A stretch of 37,071 nt of DNA from Methanoregula sp. PtaB.Bin085 (GCF_002067035.1 NZ_MVQB01000042.1:1-37071); one strand, 5' to 3'; counted from the stretch's first letter, positions 25,913 through 34,839 are shown. Translations and numbers: made by a program. Notes: generated by a model from the sequence alone, not told the origin.

Positions 25913-27121
25913 TCAGAAAAGCGTGTCCTGCCGGGTGGGCTTCCTGATGTGGAGCACGGCGCATCCCGCATCCGCCACAGCATCGCGATGCTCGGGAGGG
26001 GTATACACGCCAAGACGCCACTGTTCCCGCCGGGTGGCATTCAGGGTCCGGATGCGGGGGGAGAACTCCTCGAAGCTGACAACGTCGTGCTGGTTCCGGA
26101 CCCGGACGCCAAGCGTTAGCTCCCGTGGTACGGCGGGGATGTCAACCAGCACCTCGTGGGGCTCGATACCGGCAGCCCGGGCGATCTTCTCCGCGTAGTT
26201 CCGGCAGGTACTTATCGGGACCCCGTTATGGAATACCGGGGTGTTCACCTGATCGGTCGTGGCATACAGTGCACGCTTGTAGAGGCTACGGCAGTACAGG
26301 CGGTCCGCGAGCCCGCGGGTTACCGGATTTTCCGAGGTGCGGAGGGCGTGCATGCATTCGGCGTCGTCCATGGCCATGAGTCGTCGGATCGCCTCCTCCT
26401 TCCCTCCCCCGGTATGCTCCAGCACCGCGAGCTGGAACATGCTCTCGCCGATACGGCTGACATGGTGATAATAGACGCTCGGCCGCATGAGCGTCCGGGC
26501 AATAAGGAGCGATTCCGCAGCGTTCACCCCGTTCTCGTCAAGCACGGTGCTTCCATCGGGGGCCTGGATCAGGTGCCGGATCAGGCGCTGTGCATCCACC
26601 GTGCCGTAGGGGGCGCCGGTATAATACGCGTCCCGGAGGAGGTAGTCCATCCGGTCAACATCGAGATCCCCATGGATGATCCCCGAGAGGCGGTGGTTTC
26701 CCCTGACGATGCTGCAGAGCTCGGCCGGATCGATCCCGTACTCCTGCAGGATGTCCCGGGTCCCCCCGCCGAGCACCTGCCCGATATCATCGTGCGTGAC
26801 ATGGAGGAACTCCTCCATCAGGGGCTCGCTGGCATGCGAGAACGGGCCGTGCCCGATATCGTGGAGGAGCCCGGCGGCAACCACGAGCATCCGTTCCCTG
26901 TCGTTCAACGCGAACCGGCGGGCGGCGACATCCGCAAGGAACATAGTGCCGAGCGAGTGTTCGAACCGCGTGTGGTTAGCCCCGGGGTACACCAGGAACG
27001 AGAACCCGAGCTGGCGGATGTAGCGGAGTCGCTGCAGCTGCGGGGAGTCGAGGAGGGCAAGGGCAAAGTCCTCCACCTCGACATACCCGTGGACCGGGTC
27101 CTTGATGATCTTCAGGTTCAC
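25913..27121 (-). CDS. HD-domain phosphohydrolase (dNTPase/SAMHD1-like)
   Basis: A 402-residue HD-family protein. The N-terminus reads MNLKIIKDPVHGYVEV, then QLQRLRYIRQLG; metal ligands are His55 (RFEH), His87-Asp88 (LLHDIGHGPFSH) and a later Asp (DVDRMDYLLRDAYY). This is the pattern of archaeal and bacterial HD proteins related to dGTPases and SAMHD1, which hydrolyse dNTPs; the exact substrate is not shown. The frame runs much further upstream (to 27595) but that region overlaps divergent cofD. I chose the GTG at 27121, which starts the conserved N-terminus. The C-terminus is a separate alpha/beta part of about 150 residues. Confidence 0.88.
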   Translation of the reverse strand: MNLKIIKDPVHGYVEVEDFALALLDSPQLQRLRYIRQLGFSFLVYPGANHTRFEHSLGTMFLADVAARRFALNDRERMLVVAAGLLHDIGHGPFSHASEPLMEEFLHVTHDDIGQVLGGGTRDILQEYGIDPAELCSIVRGNHRLSGIIHGDLDVDRMDYLLRDAYYTGAPYGTVDAQRLIRHLIQAPDGSTVLDENGVNAAESLLIARTLMRPSVYYHHVSRIGESMFQLAVLEHTGGGKEEAIRRLMAMDDAECMHALRTSENPVTRGLADRLYCRSLYKRALYATTDQVNTPVFHNGVPISTCRNYAEKIARAAGIEPHEVLVDIPAVPRELTLGVRVRNQHDVVSFEEFSPRIRTLNATRREQWRLGVYTPPEHRDAVADAGCAVLHIRKPTRQDTLF

Positions 27122-27161
27122 TAAAGAATCTTCATATACATGGCATAAAAAGCATTGAGTA
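27122..27161. promoter_or_regulatory. Compact bidirectional promoter between HD gene and cofD
   Basis: Only 40 bp separate the two divergent start codons. Plus-strand CATATACA (27132-27139) is about 24 bp before the cofD ATG, and minus-strand TTTTTATGCC (27143-27152) is about 24-28 bp before the HD GTG. Both spacings predict transcripts that begin at or within a few bases of the start codon. No ribosome binding site is seen for either gene. Confidence 0.55.
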
Positions 27162-28064
27162 ATGATCACGTTTCTTTCGGGCGGGACGGGCACCCCGAAA
27201 CTGCTCCGGGGCATGCAGAAAGTGATGGACCGGCACGAGATCGCAGTCGTCGTCAATACGGCAGAGGACATCTGGATTTCGGGCAACCACATCTCGCCGG
27301 ATATCGACACGGTCATGTACCTCTTCGCCGGCATCCTCAACACCGACACGTGGTGGGGAGTCAGGAACGACACCTTTGCCTCCCACGAGGAGGCAACCCG
27401 CCTCGGGTATGATGAGTTCATCGCCATCGGTGACCGGGACCGGGCCGTCCACATCGTACGGGGCGACATGCTCCGGAACGGCATGCGGCTTACCAACGTG
27501 ACGAAAGTGCTCTGCGAGCGATTCGGGGTTCGCGAAACCGTCCTGCCGATGACCGACACCGAGGTGACCACCCAGGTGGAGACCGACCTCGGCATGATCC
27601 ATTTCCAGGAGTACTGGGTCCGGGGAAAAGGGAAGATCGATATCCGGAAGGTTGTCCGGAGTTACAACGAGCCCCCTGTTGCTACCGAGGAGGTGCTGGC
27701 GGTGATCGATGCCAGCGATGCCATCGTGATTGGCCCTTCGAACCCGATCACGAGCATCCTCCCGATCCTCACCTGCGAAGGGATGAAGCCCGCGCTGAAG
27801 GACAAGTTCGTCGTAGCCATCAGCCCGTTCATCGGCCACGCCCCGGTCAGCGGGCCGGCCGGCGCCCTGATGGAGGCGGCCGGGTACGAGCCGAGCGCGA
27901 TCGGGACATTCAACTGCTACAACGGGATCCCCGACGTGTTTGTGCAGGATGTCCGCGACGAGGTCGAGATAAGCCACTCCGTCCGTTTCGACACCCTGAT
28001 GACAGATGAGGACAAGAGCATCGCACTGGCCCGGGATATCCTCTCCCTGATCCGAACTGCCTGA
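27162..28064 (+). CDS. cofD: 2-phospho-L-lactate transferase (coenzyme F420 synthesis)
   Basis: The 300-residue CofD transfers the phospholactyl group from its guanylylated precursor to the deazaflavin Fo, giving F420-0. Motifs: the N-terminal [15 protein letters not shown] loop, [22 protein letters not shown], and [16 protein letters not shown]420 is the central hydride carrier of methanogens, so this is a core gene. The start ATG at 27162 has no ribosome binding site and the TATA spacing suggests a leaderless message. The other F420 genes (cofC, cofE, cofG/H) are not in the window. Confidence 0.97.
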   Translation: MITFLSGGTGTPKLLRGMQKVMDRHEIAVVVNTAEDIWISGNHISPDIDTVMYLFAGILNTDTWWGVRNDTFASHEEATRLGYDEFIAIGDRDRAVHIVRGDMLRNGMRLTNVTKVLCERFGVRETVLPMTDTEVTTQVETDLGMIHFQEYWVRGKGKIDIRKVVRSYNEPPVATEEVLAVIDASDAIVIGPSNPITSILPILTCEGMKPALKDKFVVAISPFIGHAPVSGPAGALMEAAGYEPSAIGTFNCYNGIPDVFVQDVRDEVEISHSVRFDTLMTDEDKSIALARDILSLIRTA

Positions 28065-28130
28065 CAGCCTCCCGCGGGAGCGGAAAACGGGCTGCAGGCC
28101 ACCCCATGCTCCCGGATACAATTTTGCAAA

Positions 28131-28139
28131 TCTATATAA
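28131..28139 (+). promoter_or_regulatory. TATA box of the PEGA lipoprotein gene
   Basis: TCTATATAA at 28131-28139 is a good archaeal TATA box. A start about 24 bp after its centre falls at the GTG at 28161, so a leaderless message is likely. Confidence 0.55.
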
Positions 28140-28160
28140 CGCTCCGGAATAACGGTTATC

Positions 28161-29087
28161 GTGAGAACTGCGTGGCTGACCATGATTCGCAACCTTCTTA
28201 TCATCATTTTCATCGCTGTCCTGATGGCCGGGTGCCTTTCCGGGGAGTCCGCTGAGAAAGGGACGCTCCACCTTTCCTCAACGCCAGCCGGTGCAGAGAT
28301 CTACCTCGACAACGAGTACCGGGGGACAGCTCCTGCCACGATCTCCGGCATAGATCCGGGGAGCCATACCCTCGAATTCCGGATGAAGGGATACAAGAGC
28401 TGGAAATCTGCCATTACGGTAGTGCCGGGAGATGCGAACTATGTCGCTGCCATGAGCGTCCTTGCGGCATCAGAACCAGAGACGGGCATCACTCCCGTTG
28501 CCACGGAAGAGCCCGTCGCCCTGACTCTCCAGGTGAGCAGGGACCAGTTGATCGTTGGTGATTCCGTTCTCTTCTCCGGGATTGCGACCGGGACCGGGAC
28601 CGTTTCCCTGACCCTGTTCGGGCCCGGCATATACGAGAAGGGTGTCGTCCTCGACCGCGTCAGGCCCGGTGCAGGCGGGATCTGGAGCTTCACGTGGAAC
28701 CCGGGTTCCAAAATCCGGCCGGGTACCTATACCATTCTTGCAGAGAGTGAACGGAAGACCGCCTCCGTCCGGAAGGAGTTTACGGCCATTGGCAACGGGA
28801 TTGTCAGTGTCAGCCCGAGCAGTTATGCCATTGCCAAGGGGGAGACGGTAATCCTCTCCGGCAGGTGCACCACGAACGCACCATCGGTAAGGGTCGTGCT
28901 TTTCGGTCCTGAACGGTTCGGCAGCGGGGTTGAGCTCGGTTCGTTCTCTGTAAAGGGCGACCAGACGTGGAGTTACCGGTTTGTCACGGACCTCACGATG
29001 CCGACAGGTATCTATACGGTGTACGTGAGCGATGTGCCCAAGACAACCTCCGGAACAGCTCAGTTCACGCTCGGTTTCGCTTCATAA
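28161..29087 (+). CDS. PEGA-domain surface lipoprotein
   Basis: A 308-residue exported protein. A signal peptide ends at the lipobox LMAG-C (Cys at about residue 25); a PEGA domain follows (GTLHLSSTPAGAEIYLDNEYRGTAPA, about residues 35-100). Then come two similar Ig-like beta domains, recognisable by repeated LTLFGPGIYEKGVVL and VRVVLFGPERFGSGVELG segments. It is likely lipid-anchored on the cell surface and binds other envelope parts. The GTG at 28161 fits a leaderless start from the TATA box; an ATG at 28182 (MIRNLLIII) is a possible alternative and gives a more usual signal peptide. Confidence 0.82.
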   Translation: MRTAWLTMIRNLLIIIFIAVLMAGCLSGESAEKGTLHLSSTPAGAEIYLDNEYRGTAPATISGIDPGSHTLEFRMKGYKSWKSAITVVPGDANYVAAMSVLAASEPETGITPVATEEPVALTLQVSRDQLIVGDSVLFSGIATGTGTVSLTLFGPGIYEKGVVLDRVRPGAGGIWSFTWNPGSKIRPGTYTILAESERKTASVRKEFTAIGNGIVSVSPSSYAIAKGETVILSGRCTTNAPSVRVVLFGPERFGSGVELGSFSVKGDQTWSYRFVTDLTMPTGIYTVYVSDVPKTTSGTAQFTLGFAS

Positions 29088-29243
29088 CACCTCCCTTTTC
29101 CTGCATTGCCGCCGGCATCAGCCGGTTTTTTGGCTGGTTTTGACAGCAGGCGCGAAAAAACAGCCGGAGCGGCAGAATCTGACAATCCGGGTATGCGATA
29201 CCTATTTGAATGATTTTATTCTAATATTCGTTCAGGAATCGTT

Positions 29244-30452
29244 ATGGGCATTATCAAAAAACTCGGCAATGTCCTTGGATCGGGAAAGGTCGAGCAGGAG
29301 AAGAGCCGCGAACGGGAGGAGGCACGCGTCCGTGCACAGAAGGAGCGCACGGACAACTTTCTCCGGGCCCTGACCGAAGGCGACCTTGACGCCCGCTGGG
29401 CGGCAGTCCGCTCGGTCGGCGACCTGGGAGAGCCCTTCATCGACCCCCTGATCCACGGGTTGCGGGACGAGAACTGGATCATCCGGCGCGGTTCTGCCGA
29501 TACGCTCGGCAAGATCGGCGCACCGGCGATCGGCCCGCTGATCGCGGCGCTGGATCAGCCCGGCGACGATGTCCGTCAGGAGACCATCCGGGCTCTCCAG
29601 CTGATCGGGGAGCCGGCGGTGGGTCCGCTCATCCAGTCGACCCGGCACAGCCACCCCCTGATCCGCCGTGGCGCCGTCCAGGCCCTGGGTATCATCGGCG
29701 AGATCCGGGCCGTTCCCCACATTGTTGAGTCTCTCAAGGACCCGGACCCGGGGGTCCGGCACGAGAGCGCTGTTGCGCTCGGCCACATCGGCGACCCGCG
29801 GGCGGTTTCGCCTCTGATCGAGTCCCTCAACGATGTCAAGGAGAACGTGCGCATGGCCGTAATGGCGACCCTGTGCTCGCTGGGCGAACATGCCATCGGG
29901 CCGCTGATCCGTGCACTGGTCGATCCCAACGAGGAAGTCTGCCGAAGGGCATCGCTCGCGCTTGTCACCATCGGGGAACCGGCCGTGGACGCCCTGATCT
30001 ATGCCCTTAACGACCAGAGTCCCGGTATCCGCAGGGGAGCTATCGAGGTACTGGGCCAGATCGGGAACACGAAAGCGATCGCTCCAATCATCGCGGAACT
30101 CAGCGATCCCGAACGACTGGTCCGGATCGAGGCGGTCCGGTCCCTTGCCGCCCTCGGAGTCCCGGCCATCGCCCCGCTCATGCAGATCTTCCGTGAGGGC
30201 GATATCCGCTCGAGGAACGGTGCGATGGAAGCGCTCTGGATGCTCGGTTCGCCGGCAACAACACCGCTCATCATGGTGCTCAAGGACGAGCAGGTCGATG
30301 TGCGGAAGCGTGCGGTCATGCTGCTGGGCGAGATCGGCGACCAGAAGGCCGTCGATCACATCACCCATATGCTCTCCGACGACAACCCCAGCGTGCGCAA
30401 GGAGGCCTTCGAGGCCCTTGAGATGATCAAGAAGCGCAACGCGGCCCAGTAA
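29244..30452 (+). CDS. HEAT-repeat (PBS-lyase type) scaffold protein
   Basis: A 402-residue soluble protein made almost entirely of about eleven HEAT-like repeats of 31 residues (ALGxIGxPxAVxPLIxxLxDxxxxVRxxA), after a charged N-terminal coiled coil (KVEQEKSREREEARVRAQKER, about residues 15-45). The N-terminus MGIIKKLGNVLG is amphipathic and may touch the membrane. Repeats of this class bind proteins or help attach cofactors (phycocyanin lyases); methanogens have many with unknown targets. The regular repeats give an elongated solenoid. It is related in type to the 180-residue protein at 5514-6056. AGGA lies about 8 bases before the ATG. Confidence 0.9.
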   Translation: MGIIKKLGNVLGSGKVEQEKSREREEARVRAQKERTDNFLRALTEGDLDARWAAVRSVGDLGEPFIDPLIHGLRDENWIIRRGSADTLGKIGAPAIGPLIAALDQPGDDVRQETIRALQLIGEPAVGPLIQSTRHSHPLIRRGAVQALGIIGEIRAVPHIVESLKDPDPGVRHESAVALGHIGDPRAVSPLIESLNDVKENVRMAVMATLCSLGEHAIGPLIRALVDPNEEVCRRASLALVTIGEPAVDALIYALNDQSPGIRRGAIEVLGQIGNTKAIAPIIAELSDPERLVRIEAVRSLAALGVPAIAPLMQIFREGDIRSRNGAMEALWMLGSPATTPLIMVLKDEQVDVRKRAVMLLGEIGDQKAVDHITHMLSDDNPSVRKEAFEALEMIKKRNAAQ

Positions 30453-30463
30453 CGACGACACGA

Positions 30464-30478
30464 TTTTTTTTCTTTTTT
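30464..30478 (+). terminator. T-rich tract after HEAT protein gene
   Basis: TTTTTTTTCTTTTTT follows the stop codon of the HEAT gene by about 12 bases, a strong archaeal oligo-T end signal. Confidence 0.55.
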
Positions 30479-30570
30479 CCAGTCAGATCGTTTTTCCGGG
30501 AATTCTCACGAGAGAAGCATTAATCTTCTCCGCAACCGAGAGCATCATTGAGCGAGAGGTGAACGGAACC

Positions 30571-31008
30571 ATGCGGCTTGTCATTACGAAACGAAACCGC
30601 GACACGGTACTCCTGGATGCTTCCGGCCGGGTTAACCGGGGTATCCCTGACGATTCCTACCGCGAGCGGCTGGTCAAGTACGTCCCGGTGGAGACCCTTG
30701 CGCTTTTTGTGGCGATCTACGGGACTACCTCCTATATTTCCGGATCCGAAACCTGGTATCCGCTGATGGCCCGCTGGATCATGGTTGCCGGTATTCTCGG
30801 AACGGTCCTGTATCTCTGGTATGCTGACGGTGTTACGGACATGGTGCAGCTTGCCATCTCCTGCATCGGTTTTATCATCTGGGTCTGTGCCCTCGGCGTG
30901 GTCACGGTTGCATCACTGCCGTACTACAACCAGATCGCGGCATCGGTGCTCCTGATCGTCTGGATTTTCGGGGCCCCGTTCATCGACGGAATCCCGGATC
31001 GGTGGTAA
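30571..31008 (+). CDS. Membrane protein of unknown function
   Basis: A 145-residue protein with a basic, polar N-terminal 40 residues and about four hydrophobic helices (VETLALFVAIYGTTSY, WIMVAGILGTVLYLWY, MVQLAISCIGFIIWV, IAASVLLIVWIFGAPF). GAGGTG nine bases before the ATG at 30571 decides the start; the GTG at 30559 would lie inside that ribosome binding site. One base separates its stop from the start of the deaminase gene, so they are co-transcribed. I do not recognise the family. Confidence 0.75.
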   Translation: MRLVITKRNRDTVLLDASGRVNRGIPDDSYRERLVKYVPVETLALFVAIYGTTSYISGSETWYPLMARWIMVAGILGTVLYLWYADGVTDMVQLAISCIGFIIWVCALGVVTVASLPYYNQIAASVLLIVWIFGAPFIDGIPDRW

Positions 31009-31009
31009 C

Positions 31010-31501
31010 ATGCGTCGGCCGAAAAGCACACCCCATACACCGGAACAGTCATTCCGAAATTCTCCTGCGGACCCGTACCTCCGGGAAGCAGTTGCCGAGG
31101 CAGAGAAAGGGCTTTCTGAAGGCGGGATTCCGATTGGATCGGTACTCGTGAAGGGGGACAGGATCATCGGCAGGGGACACAACCGGCGGGTGCAGGACGG
31201 GGACCCGGTCATCCATGCCGAGATTGACTGCCTCCGGAATGCCGGCCGGATCGGGACGTACCGGGACACCGTGCTGTACTCCACGCTTATGCCCTGCTTC
31301 CTCTGCGCGGGAGCAGCTGTCCAGTTCGGCATCCCGAAGGTTGTTGCCGGTGAATCGAAAAATTTCACCGGGGCACGTGTGTTTATGGAGGAGCACGGGA
31401 TAGAAGTGATCGATTGTGACGACCCCGTATGCACCCGCATGATGGCAGAGTTCATCCGGAAGAATCCCCGGCTCTGGAGCGAGGATATCGGGGATCTCTG
31501 A
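31010..31501 (+). CDS. Cytosine/nucleoside deaminase, fungal cytosine deaminase type
   Basis: A 163-residue zinc deaminase of the CDA superfamily. Zinc and catalytic residues are His69-Ala-Glu71 and Cys96-x-x-Cys99 (PCFLC). The sequence resembles yeast cytosine deaminase Fcy1 along its length: GIPIGSVLV, GRGHNRRVQ, HAEI, TLY-STL-PC--C-GA, GIPK-V-GE--NF, and the C-terminal RP/NP--W-EDIG that covers the active site in the yeast enzyme. It likely turns cytosine to uracil plus ammonia (salvage). tRNA adenosine deaminase (TadA) is less likely because the C-terminus is Fcy1-like. It is 1 bp after the membrane protein gene and 44 bp before threonine ammonia-lyase. Confidence 0.88.
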   Translation: MRRPKSTPHTPEQSFRNSPADPYLREAVAEAEKGLSEGGIPIGSVLVKGDRIIGRGHNRRVQDGDPVIHAEIDCLRNAGRIGTYRDTVLYSTLMPCFLCAGAAVQFGIPKVVAGESKNFTGARVFMEEHGIEVIDCDDPVCTRMMAEFIRKNPRLWSEDIGDL

Positions 31502-31545
31502 CTGCCGCCGTAACCCTCATAAGCCTGGACAACGGTTCTTCATTC

Positions 31546-32754
31546 ATGGTCTCGCTGGAGGATATCCGGGCTGCTGAAACACGGATCGCCGGGCATATCA
31601 TCCGGACACCACTCGTGTATTCACCCACGCTCTCCGAACGGACCGGCGCCCGCGTGTACCTGAAGCTGGAGATGCTCCAGAAGGCCGGCTCGTTCAAGGT
31701 ACGGGGGGCAACCAATACGATCCTGTCCCGGATTGACGCTGTCCGGGAGCACGGCGTTGTGGCTGCATCTGCCGGCAACCATGCACAGGGGGTGGCTGTT
31801 GCCGCCCACGCGGCCGGAGTCAGGGCAACCATCGTCATGCCGTCATGGGCATCGATAGCCAAGCAGGAGGCGACCCGGGGCTATGGCGCAGAGGTACTGC
31901 TGCACGGGTCCTCGCTCGAGGAGAGCATCGCGCGGGCCGGGGAGCTGGCCCGCGGGGGGATGCTGTTCATCCACCCGTATGACGACGACGAGGTCATTGC
32001 CGGGCAGGGTACTATCGGCACCGAGATCCTCGAAGACCTCCCGGGAACGGACCTGATCATCGTGCCGGTCGGGGGCGGCGGACTCATAGCCGGTATCGCA
32101 ACGGCAGCAAAAGCGCTCAGGCCGGGTATCCGTATCGTCGGCGTCCAGGCTGCTGCCTGCCCGTCGGCTCCTGAAGCTGTTTCGGCCGGGACACCGGTGC
32201 GGGTGAGCGCTCAGGCGACCATTGCGGACGGGATCCGGGTGGCGGAAACCGGCAGCAGGACATTTCCGGTCCTGCGGGATCTTGTCGACAGCATTGTACT
32301 TGTATCTGAAAACAACATTGCTGATGCGATGCTCCTCCTGCTCGAACGCAAACATATCGTTGCGGAGGGCGCGGGGGCTGCCCCGCTTGCGGCACTCCTT
32401 GGCGGATCGATCGCCATCCCGGCAGGGAGCACGGTCGTCCTCGTCATCAGCGGCGGGAACGTCGACTCAGCCCAACTCTTCCGGATTGTCCGGCAGGCCA
32501 TGGCACGCCAGGGCAGGATCCTCCGGTTTTCCGTCATGCTCAACGATTGCCCGGGAGCTCTTGCCGGCCTTCTTTCCGTAATCGCTACACAGGGGGGAAA
32601 CATCGTCCACATCGACCATACGGAGGGCGCAGGGGACGTGCCGGTGATGATGGCCCGTGTTGAGATCGAGGTCGAGACACGGGGGCGTGAACATGCCGAT
32701 GCTCTGCTGGATGCCATCACAAACGCCGGGTACCCGGTAACTACGGGCTCGTGA
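31546..32754 (+). CDS. ilvA: Threonine ammonia-lyase (threonine dehydratase) with C-terminal ACT domain
   Basis: The 402-residue PLP enzyme makes 2-oxobutanoate and ammonia from threonine, the first step to isoleucine. Lys51 in GSFKVRGA binds PLP, AGNHAQGVA follows, and GGGGLIAG holds the phosphate. The last 80 residues (RFSVMLNDCPGALAGLLSVIATQGGNIVHIDH) are an ACT regulatory domain, as in the short threonine dehydratases. The frame is open to 31429 across the end of the deaminase gene, but the ATG at 31546 (MVSLEDIRAAETRI) starts the conserved part. It is the last gene before a strong terminator. Confidence 0.95.
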   Translation: MVSLEDIRAAETRIAGHIIRTPLVYSPTLSERTGARVYLKLEMLQKAGSFKVRGATNTILSRIDAVREHGVVAASAGNHAQGVAVAAHAAGVRATIVMPSWASIAKQEATRGYGAEVLLHGSSLEESIARAGELARGGMLFIHPYDDDEVIAGQGTIGTEILEDLPGTDLIIVPVGGGGLIAGIATAAKALRPGIRIVGVQAAACPSAPEAVSAGTPVRVSAQATIADGIRVAETGSRTFPVLRDLVDSIVLVSENNIADAMLLLLERKHIVAEGAGAAPLAALLGGSIAIPAGSTVVLVISGGNVDSAQLFRIVRQAMARQGRILRFSVMLNDCPGALAGLLSVIATQGGNIVHIDHTEGAGDVPVMMARVEIEVETRGREHADALLDAITNAGYPVTTGS

Positions 32755-32822
32755 GATCCGGAAGGGACCCATCGGCTGAGATCATCCCGTTCCGAAAAGT
32801 GGTATGGCGGAGAACCGACTGC

Positions 32823-32870
32823 ATGGTGCAGTTCCCGTACGGGCACTTCCGGGACTGCACCATTTTTTTT
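32823..32870 (+). terminator. Hairpin-plus-T8 terminator after ilvA
   Basis: ATGGTGCAGTTCCCG (32823-32837) pairs with CGGGACTGCACCAT (32850-32863) with one bulged T, a stem of about 13-14 bp, followed by eight T. This is a bacterial-style intrinsic terminator, unusually strong for an archaeon. It also lies directly upstream of the promoter of the first Cys-rich surface protein. Confidence 0.75.
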
Positions 32871-32883
32871 GGGATCGCAACAT

Positions 32884-32890
32884 TCATATA
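32884..32890 (+). promoter_or_regulatory. TATA-like element of the first Cys-rich protein gene
   Basis: TCATATA at 32884-32890 would put the transcript start near 32912 and leave a leader of about 26 nt before the GTG at 32938. The corresponding place before the second gene reads AAATATT (34886-34892). Confidence 0.45.
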
Positions 32891-32900
32891 CTGCTTTTTA

Positions 32901-32956
32901 TTCACTGTTGCACATCACAGTGTGGGTGGTATGCCTTGTGAACCAACGTTTGTTAT
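32901..32956 (+). repeat. Leader/start module, copy 1
   Basis: A 56-bp stretch spanning the 5' leader, GGGTGGT ribosome binding site, GTG start and first six codons of the Cys-rich gene. It is repeated at 34900-34955 with only three differences. It contains the small inverted repeat CACA-G-TGTG and half of the palindrome TGTTG-CA-CAACA, complete in copy 2. Confidence 0.85.
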
Positions 32957-34815
32957 TTTCCGGAATGGGTATCCTGATTCTCGTATCGCTTCTTTCCGGT
33001 CCCGCCCTTGGGGCAGCGTTCTCATCGATTGAGACCTGTCCCTCGTCCTGCTCCTGCCTGTTACCGGCAGAAGCGGCAAAGATCAACGCCCCCGGCCTCT
33101 GTGGCGGTACGCAGATGGTCTGCGGGTCTGAAGGGAAGATTTCGAAATACTGTTATGCCAGATCGGTAAAGGTGACTGTGACCACAACCCTGCCGCAGCT
33201 GCGCGTAACCGGGGTCCGTCCCGTACCAACGACCGAGCCGGTTTACGTGAAGTGTTCGCCCGGCTGTTCCTGTTTATTTGAGCCGCTCGGTGAGATGGGA
33301 CATCTCAGTTTGTGCGGCGGGGTACAGAGCCTGTGCGGCATGGACCAGAACGGTGTGAAAAAATACTGCTATGTCACACCGCCGCAAACTCCTTCGGATG
33401 TGACAACGCTCATCACAAGGACATCTGGCATCCCGGCGGCCACGAGCGTTCCGACATCCGTTCCGCCGCCAACCGCGCCAAAATCCGCGCCTTCAGCAGC
33501 GATTAGGGCTGTACAAGTCGTCCCCCTGCAGAACCTGTCATCATGCGCTGCCGGCTGTGCCTGCCTCCTGCCGGCAGATGCTGGTGCAAAAGGCCTGAAG
33601 TACTGTAACGGTAAACAGACCCCGTGCACGGCCGCACCGGCAGAGGGAGCTCTTTTTGGGACCACTGAAGATAAGGTAACACGGTATTGCTACAGCATGC
33701 TGGCCGGGAACTCCAGCCCCGCCCCGGTCCTGATCCCGGCTGTTATTAAAACGACACCAATCCCGATTCCGCCCGGTCCAGGCATTGCTTCATCCGCTTC
33801 AGGAGGTAATGAGGACGCGGGTCTTCTCTCGATGGTCGGTGTTTTCTTCTCATCAGTTCTGGGAGGTCGCCCACAGGAATCGCCAATCAGGCAGGCCTCC
33901 CTTTCCATGTGCAGGATGCGTTTCGGTCTTGACACCTGTACTGACGGATGTGTCAACCTCTCAACAGATCCCGATAACTGTGGTTCCTGCGGGCACTGGT
34001 GCAGATCCGGTGAACGGTGTGTCGGGGGCCGGTGCAGTGACTTTATGTCAGATCCTGCCAACTGCGGCGGGACAGGAAATATCTGTCCTGCGGGTGCACC
34101 CTGCATCGAAGGGTACTGTTCGGCTCTTGGCTGTCTTGACTCTCTCCTGACTGATTGTAATAATACGTGTGTTGTGACCAGTCGCGACTCCCAAAACTGC
34201 GGTGCGTGCGGGAATGCCTGCCCTGCAGGACAGTACTGCTTCCGGGGAAACTGTACTTCCTGCGAGAATAGTGGCGAGATCTCCTGCACGGCGAGCGATG
34301 GTGATTACTCAGTATGCACAGATATCTCCACGGATCGGAATAACTGCGGCGAATGCCAGCACGCCTGTGGTTCTCATGAGGTTTGCAGTGGTGGTATCTG
34401 CGAAGAGTGCCCCGCAGGTACCGAATTCTGTCATGGGGAATGCGTGAACTTCAATACAAGCAGCTATAACTGTGGTGGATGCGGCCGTTCATGTGGATAC
34501 GCCCAGACTTGCCAAGATGGTGCCTGCCGGTGCGATCCTCCGTTAACCCTGTGCAGCGGGCAGTGCGTGGATTTGAATACCAGTGTGACCAGTTGTGGTA
34601 TTTGCAACAGACGCTGCCCTGGTACGACGATGTGCAGCGGGAGGAGATGCACGGACTGCCCGGTCGGATCGGATGGATATGCACTCTGTAGCATTGATGG
34701 CGTTATGACCTGCGTGAGCACAAATACCGACAGAATGAATTGCGGATATTGCGGGATACGATGCGGTTATGGAGCGGTCTGCATCGATGGTATGTGTCGT
34801 TTTCCCGGAGGATGA
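32938..34815 (+). CDS. Secreted Cys-rich repeat protein with three six-Cys modules
   Basis: A 625-residue secreted protein. The GTG start at 32938 is chosen because the same GTG, ribosome binding site (GGGTGGT) and signal peptide (NQRLLFSGMGILILVSLLSG) recur in the next gene; open frame upstream to 32869 is non-coding in the paralogue. Domains: signal peptide (1-28), then three modules of pattern CxxxCxCL...LCxGxQxxC...KYCY at residues 34-73, 106-145 and 203-252, joined by Thr/Pro-rich linkers; then about 300 residues of repeats (C-V-D/N-L-N/S-T--D-NCG-CG--C--G--C--G-C), as in Cys-rich surface proteins of other microbes. No membrane anchor or sorting tail is seen; it ends CRFPGG. Probably a disulfide-rich surface or extracellular protein of unknown role. 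Confidence 0.85.
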   Translation: MNQRLLFSGMGILILVSLLSGPALGAAFSSIETCPSSCSCLLPAEAAKINAPGLCGGTQMVCGSEGKISKYCYARSVKVTVTTTLPQLRVTGVRPVPTTEPVYVKCSPGCSCLFEPLGEMGHLSLCGGVQSLCGMDQNGVKKYCYVTPPQTPSDVTTLITRTSGIPAATSVPTSVPPPTAPKSAPSAAIRAVQVVPLQNLSSCAAGCACLLPADAGAKGLKYCNGKQTPCTAAPAEGALFGTTEDKVTRYCYSMLAGNSSPAPVLIPAVIKTTPIPIPPGPGIASSASGGNEDAGLLSMVGVFFSSVLGGRPQESPIRQASLSMCRMRFGLDTCTDGCVNLSTDPDNCGSCGHWCRSGERCVGGRCSDFMSDPANCGGTGNICPAGAPCIEGYCSALGCLDSLLTDCNNTCVVTSRDSQNCGACGNACPAGQYCFRGNCTSCENSGEISCTASDGDYSVCTDISTDRNNCGECQHACGSHEVCSGGICEECPAGTEFCHGECVNFNTSSYNCGGCGRSCGYAQTCQDGACRCDPPLTLCSGQCVDLNTSVTSCGICNRRCPGTTMCSGRRCTDCPVGSDGYALCSIDGVMTCVSTNTDRMNCGYCGIRCGYGAVCIDGMCRFPGG

Positions 34816-34839
34816 TCCGGTTCCATTTTTTTTCTGGTG

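Noticed and set aside
27122-27595. Extended N-terminus of the HD protein
   Set aside because: The extension overlaps divergent cofD and is unlike HD proteins, whose conserved start matches the GTG at 27121.
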